A DNA stretch of 64,000 bases from Pseudomonas fortuita (lineage in GTDB: Bacteria; Pseudomonadota; Gammaproteobacteria; Pseudomonadales; Pseudomonadaceae): contig NZ_CP114035.2 of NCBI RefSeq assembly GCF_026898135.2, positions 186,001 through 250,000 on the forward strand, given 5' to 3'. The notes beneath the pieces were generated by a model. The model ran no database searches. It had not been told where the DNA came from and saw nothing but the letters and a program-made list of their open reading frames with translations. Both the position numbers and the translations under genes were made by a program. Below, piece after piece: positions 63,015-64,000 of this stretch (position 1 is the first letter of the stretch; each line of letters starts with the position of its first letter).

Positions 63015-63976
63015 CTGACCGAACGACCGACAACCCCGACATCCTTGCCCTGTTGCCTCGCCTTGATGCCACCGACGCTGGCGTGCGCCGCATCGCCCTG
63101 ATCGAGCTGGCCGACCTGGAAGACCCGGATGGCTTGCCTTGGCTCACCGATGCCCTGCTGGTGGACGCCGCCGACGAGGTGCGTGCCGAGGCCGCGCGCC
63201 TGCTTGAGGCCTGGGAAGAACCCGAAGTTGTGCAAGCCCTGTGCGCTGCGCTGGCCGATGTCGCCGAGCCGGTACGGCTGGCAGCAGCGCAGAGCCTCAG
63301 CGAACTCAAGAGCCTTGAAGCCGGTCAGCTGATCCTGCCTTGGGTCAAGCACGCCGATGCCTTCGTCCGCGCCAGTGCCTTGCGAGCCTTGCGCGAGCTG
63401 CGCCTGGAGGATGCTGCCGAACCAGCGCTGCTGGCGCTGGCCGATGACGATGCGGCCGTGCGGCGTGAGGCAGTGGGCATTCTTGGCTGGCTCAAGCACC
63501 AGCCGGCGTTGCTGGCGCTGGCAGGGCTCGCCCAGGCCGAGCCGGACACCGAGGTGCGCCGTGCGGCCATCGGCGCGCTGGGCCTTGCCCGGGACAACTC
63601 GGTGTTGCCTGCGCTGGTGACGGCATTGGCTGACCAGGCCTGGCAAGTGCGCGAGGAAGCCGCCACCACGTTAGGCAAAGTCGGTCAGGACCAAGCAGGC
63701 CCGGCGCTGGTGGATGCCCTTGCCGACGACTTCTGGCAGGTCCGCCTGCGGGCAGCGCGCTCACTGGGTCGGCTGCGCTATGCCGCTGCACTGGACGCGC
63801 TTGGCTTATTGCTGGGCCATGGCATTGCCAACTTGCGCAAGGAGGCAGCGCTGGCGCTGGGCGAGCTGGGCCAGGCGCGTGCCTTGCCGGTGCTGCAGGC
63901 CGCCGAGGCTGACAGCGACCCCGAGGTGCGCAAGGCTGTACGGATTGCCCTGGCGCAATTGCGCGGGGCTGCCTGA
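63011..63976 (+). CDS. HEAT-repeat protein coupled to the ABC transporter
   Basis: 321 residues, ATGA overlap with the ATPase gene. The chain is nearly all HEAT / PBS-lyase-type repeats of about 31 residues (e.g. AVRREAVGILGWLKHQPALL, EVRRAAIGALGLARDNSVLP, QVREEAATTLGKVGQDQAGP, QVRLRAARSLGRLRYAAALD, NLRKEAALALGELGQARALP). No signal or membrane segment. PBS-lyase-type HEAT proteins act as scaffolds or maturation factors. Within this operon it may help assemble the flavoprotein-ferredoxin pair or the transporter; no direct evidence. Confidence 0.9.
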   Translation: MTDRTTDNPDILALLPRLDATDAGVRRIALIELADLEDPDGLPWLTDALLVDAADEVRAEAARLLEAWEEPEVVQALCAALADVAEPVRLAAAQSLSELKSLEAGQLILPWVKHADAFVRASALRALRELRLEDAAEPALLALADDDAAVRREAVGILGWLKHQPALLALAGLAQAEPDTEVRRAAIGALGLARDNSVLPALVTALADQAWQVREEAATTLGKVGQDQAGPALVDALADDFWQVRLRAARSLGRLRYAAALDALGLLLGHGIANLRKEAALALGELGQARALPVLQAAEADSDPEVRKAVRIALAQLRGAA

Positions 63977-64000
63977 TGAACGCCCCGCAAGCCATTCGCA
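63976..64000 (+). CDS. Start of a further gene, truncated by the window edge
   Basis: TGATG: the HEAT gene stop overlaps an ATG at 63976 in the frame MNAPQAIR.., with 25 bases in the window. The 1-bp overlap implies continued co-transcription. Product cannot be told. Confidence 0.55.

Overview
The window is high-GC, densely packed Gammaproteobacterial DNA. Protein content, gene order (lapA, fusC-type efflux operon, argH-algR-hemCDXY-dsbB-algQ-algP) and the recurrent REP palindromes all fit a member of the Pseudomonas putida group, chromosomal. As remembered, the order closely follows that of P. putida KT2440 downstream of lapA. No phage, insertion sequence, integrase or CRISPR array is visible, and no gene-free stretch exceeds 300 bases.

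Region 1 (1-21.6 kb) is the 3' two-thirds or more of a giant adhesin gene, lapA, open at the left edge: 8 complete 219-225-residue units, 19 exactly tandem 217-residue units, then Calx-beta, a PA14-like module, a von Willebrand A domain with a large insert, RTX nonapeptides and a type I secretion tail. Region 2 (21.7-26.0 kb) is a small conserved gene and a TauD-like dioxygenase operon with a sulfonate-type ABC transporter. Region 3 (26.1-32.9 kb) holds a reduced WYL-family regulator, a Sel1-repeat protein and a MarR-controlled tripartite efflux operon (MarR, FUSC, DUF1656, HlyD, outer-membrane factor), all joined by 4-bp overlaps. Region 4 (33-38 kb): a cytochrome c-FTR1 iron permease fusion, two small proteins, a glutathione S-transferase and argH.

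Region 5 (38.3-47.1 kb) is the algR / hemC-hemD-hemX-hemY / dsbB / algQ / FKBP / algP block; no algZ (fimS) sensor gene lies between argH and algR. Region 6 (47.1-56.6 kb) is mixed housekeeping: yheS-type ABC-F ATPase, small MscS-like channel, LysE exporter, NfeD-slipin pair, YbaK-like deacylase, DUF2789, a two-TM protein, a CBS protein and a secreted M20 dipeptidase, followed by tRNA-Arg(CCG).

Region 7 (56.9 kb to the right edge) is the most interesting: a GntR/HutC regulator with a perfect 16-bp palindrome before it, an AprA-like FAD protein, an AprB-like two-cluster ferredoxin, a substrate-binding protein with a C-terminal NosL-like extension, permease, ATPase, a HEAT-repeat protein and the start of a further gene. 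Most junctions overlap by 1-4 bp, so it reads as one uptake-plus-redox unit. I infer a role in using an organic or inorganic sulfur (or similarly shaped oxyanion) compound; the substrate cannot be read from the sequence. Start sites were chosen by Shine-Dalgarno spacing and family length; family assignments come from motif recognition, not from a database search.
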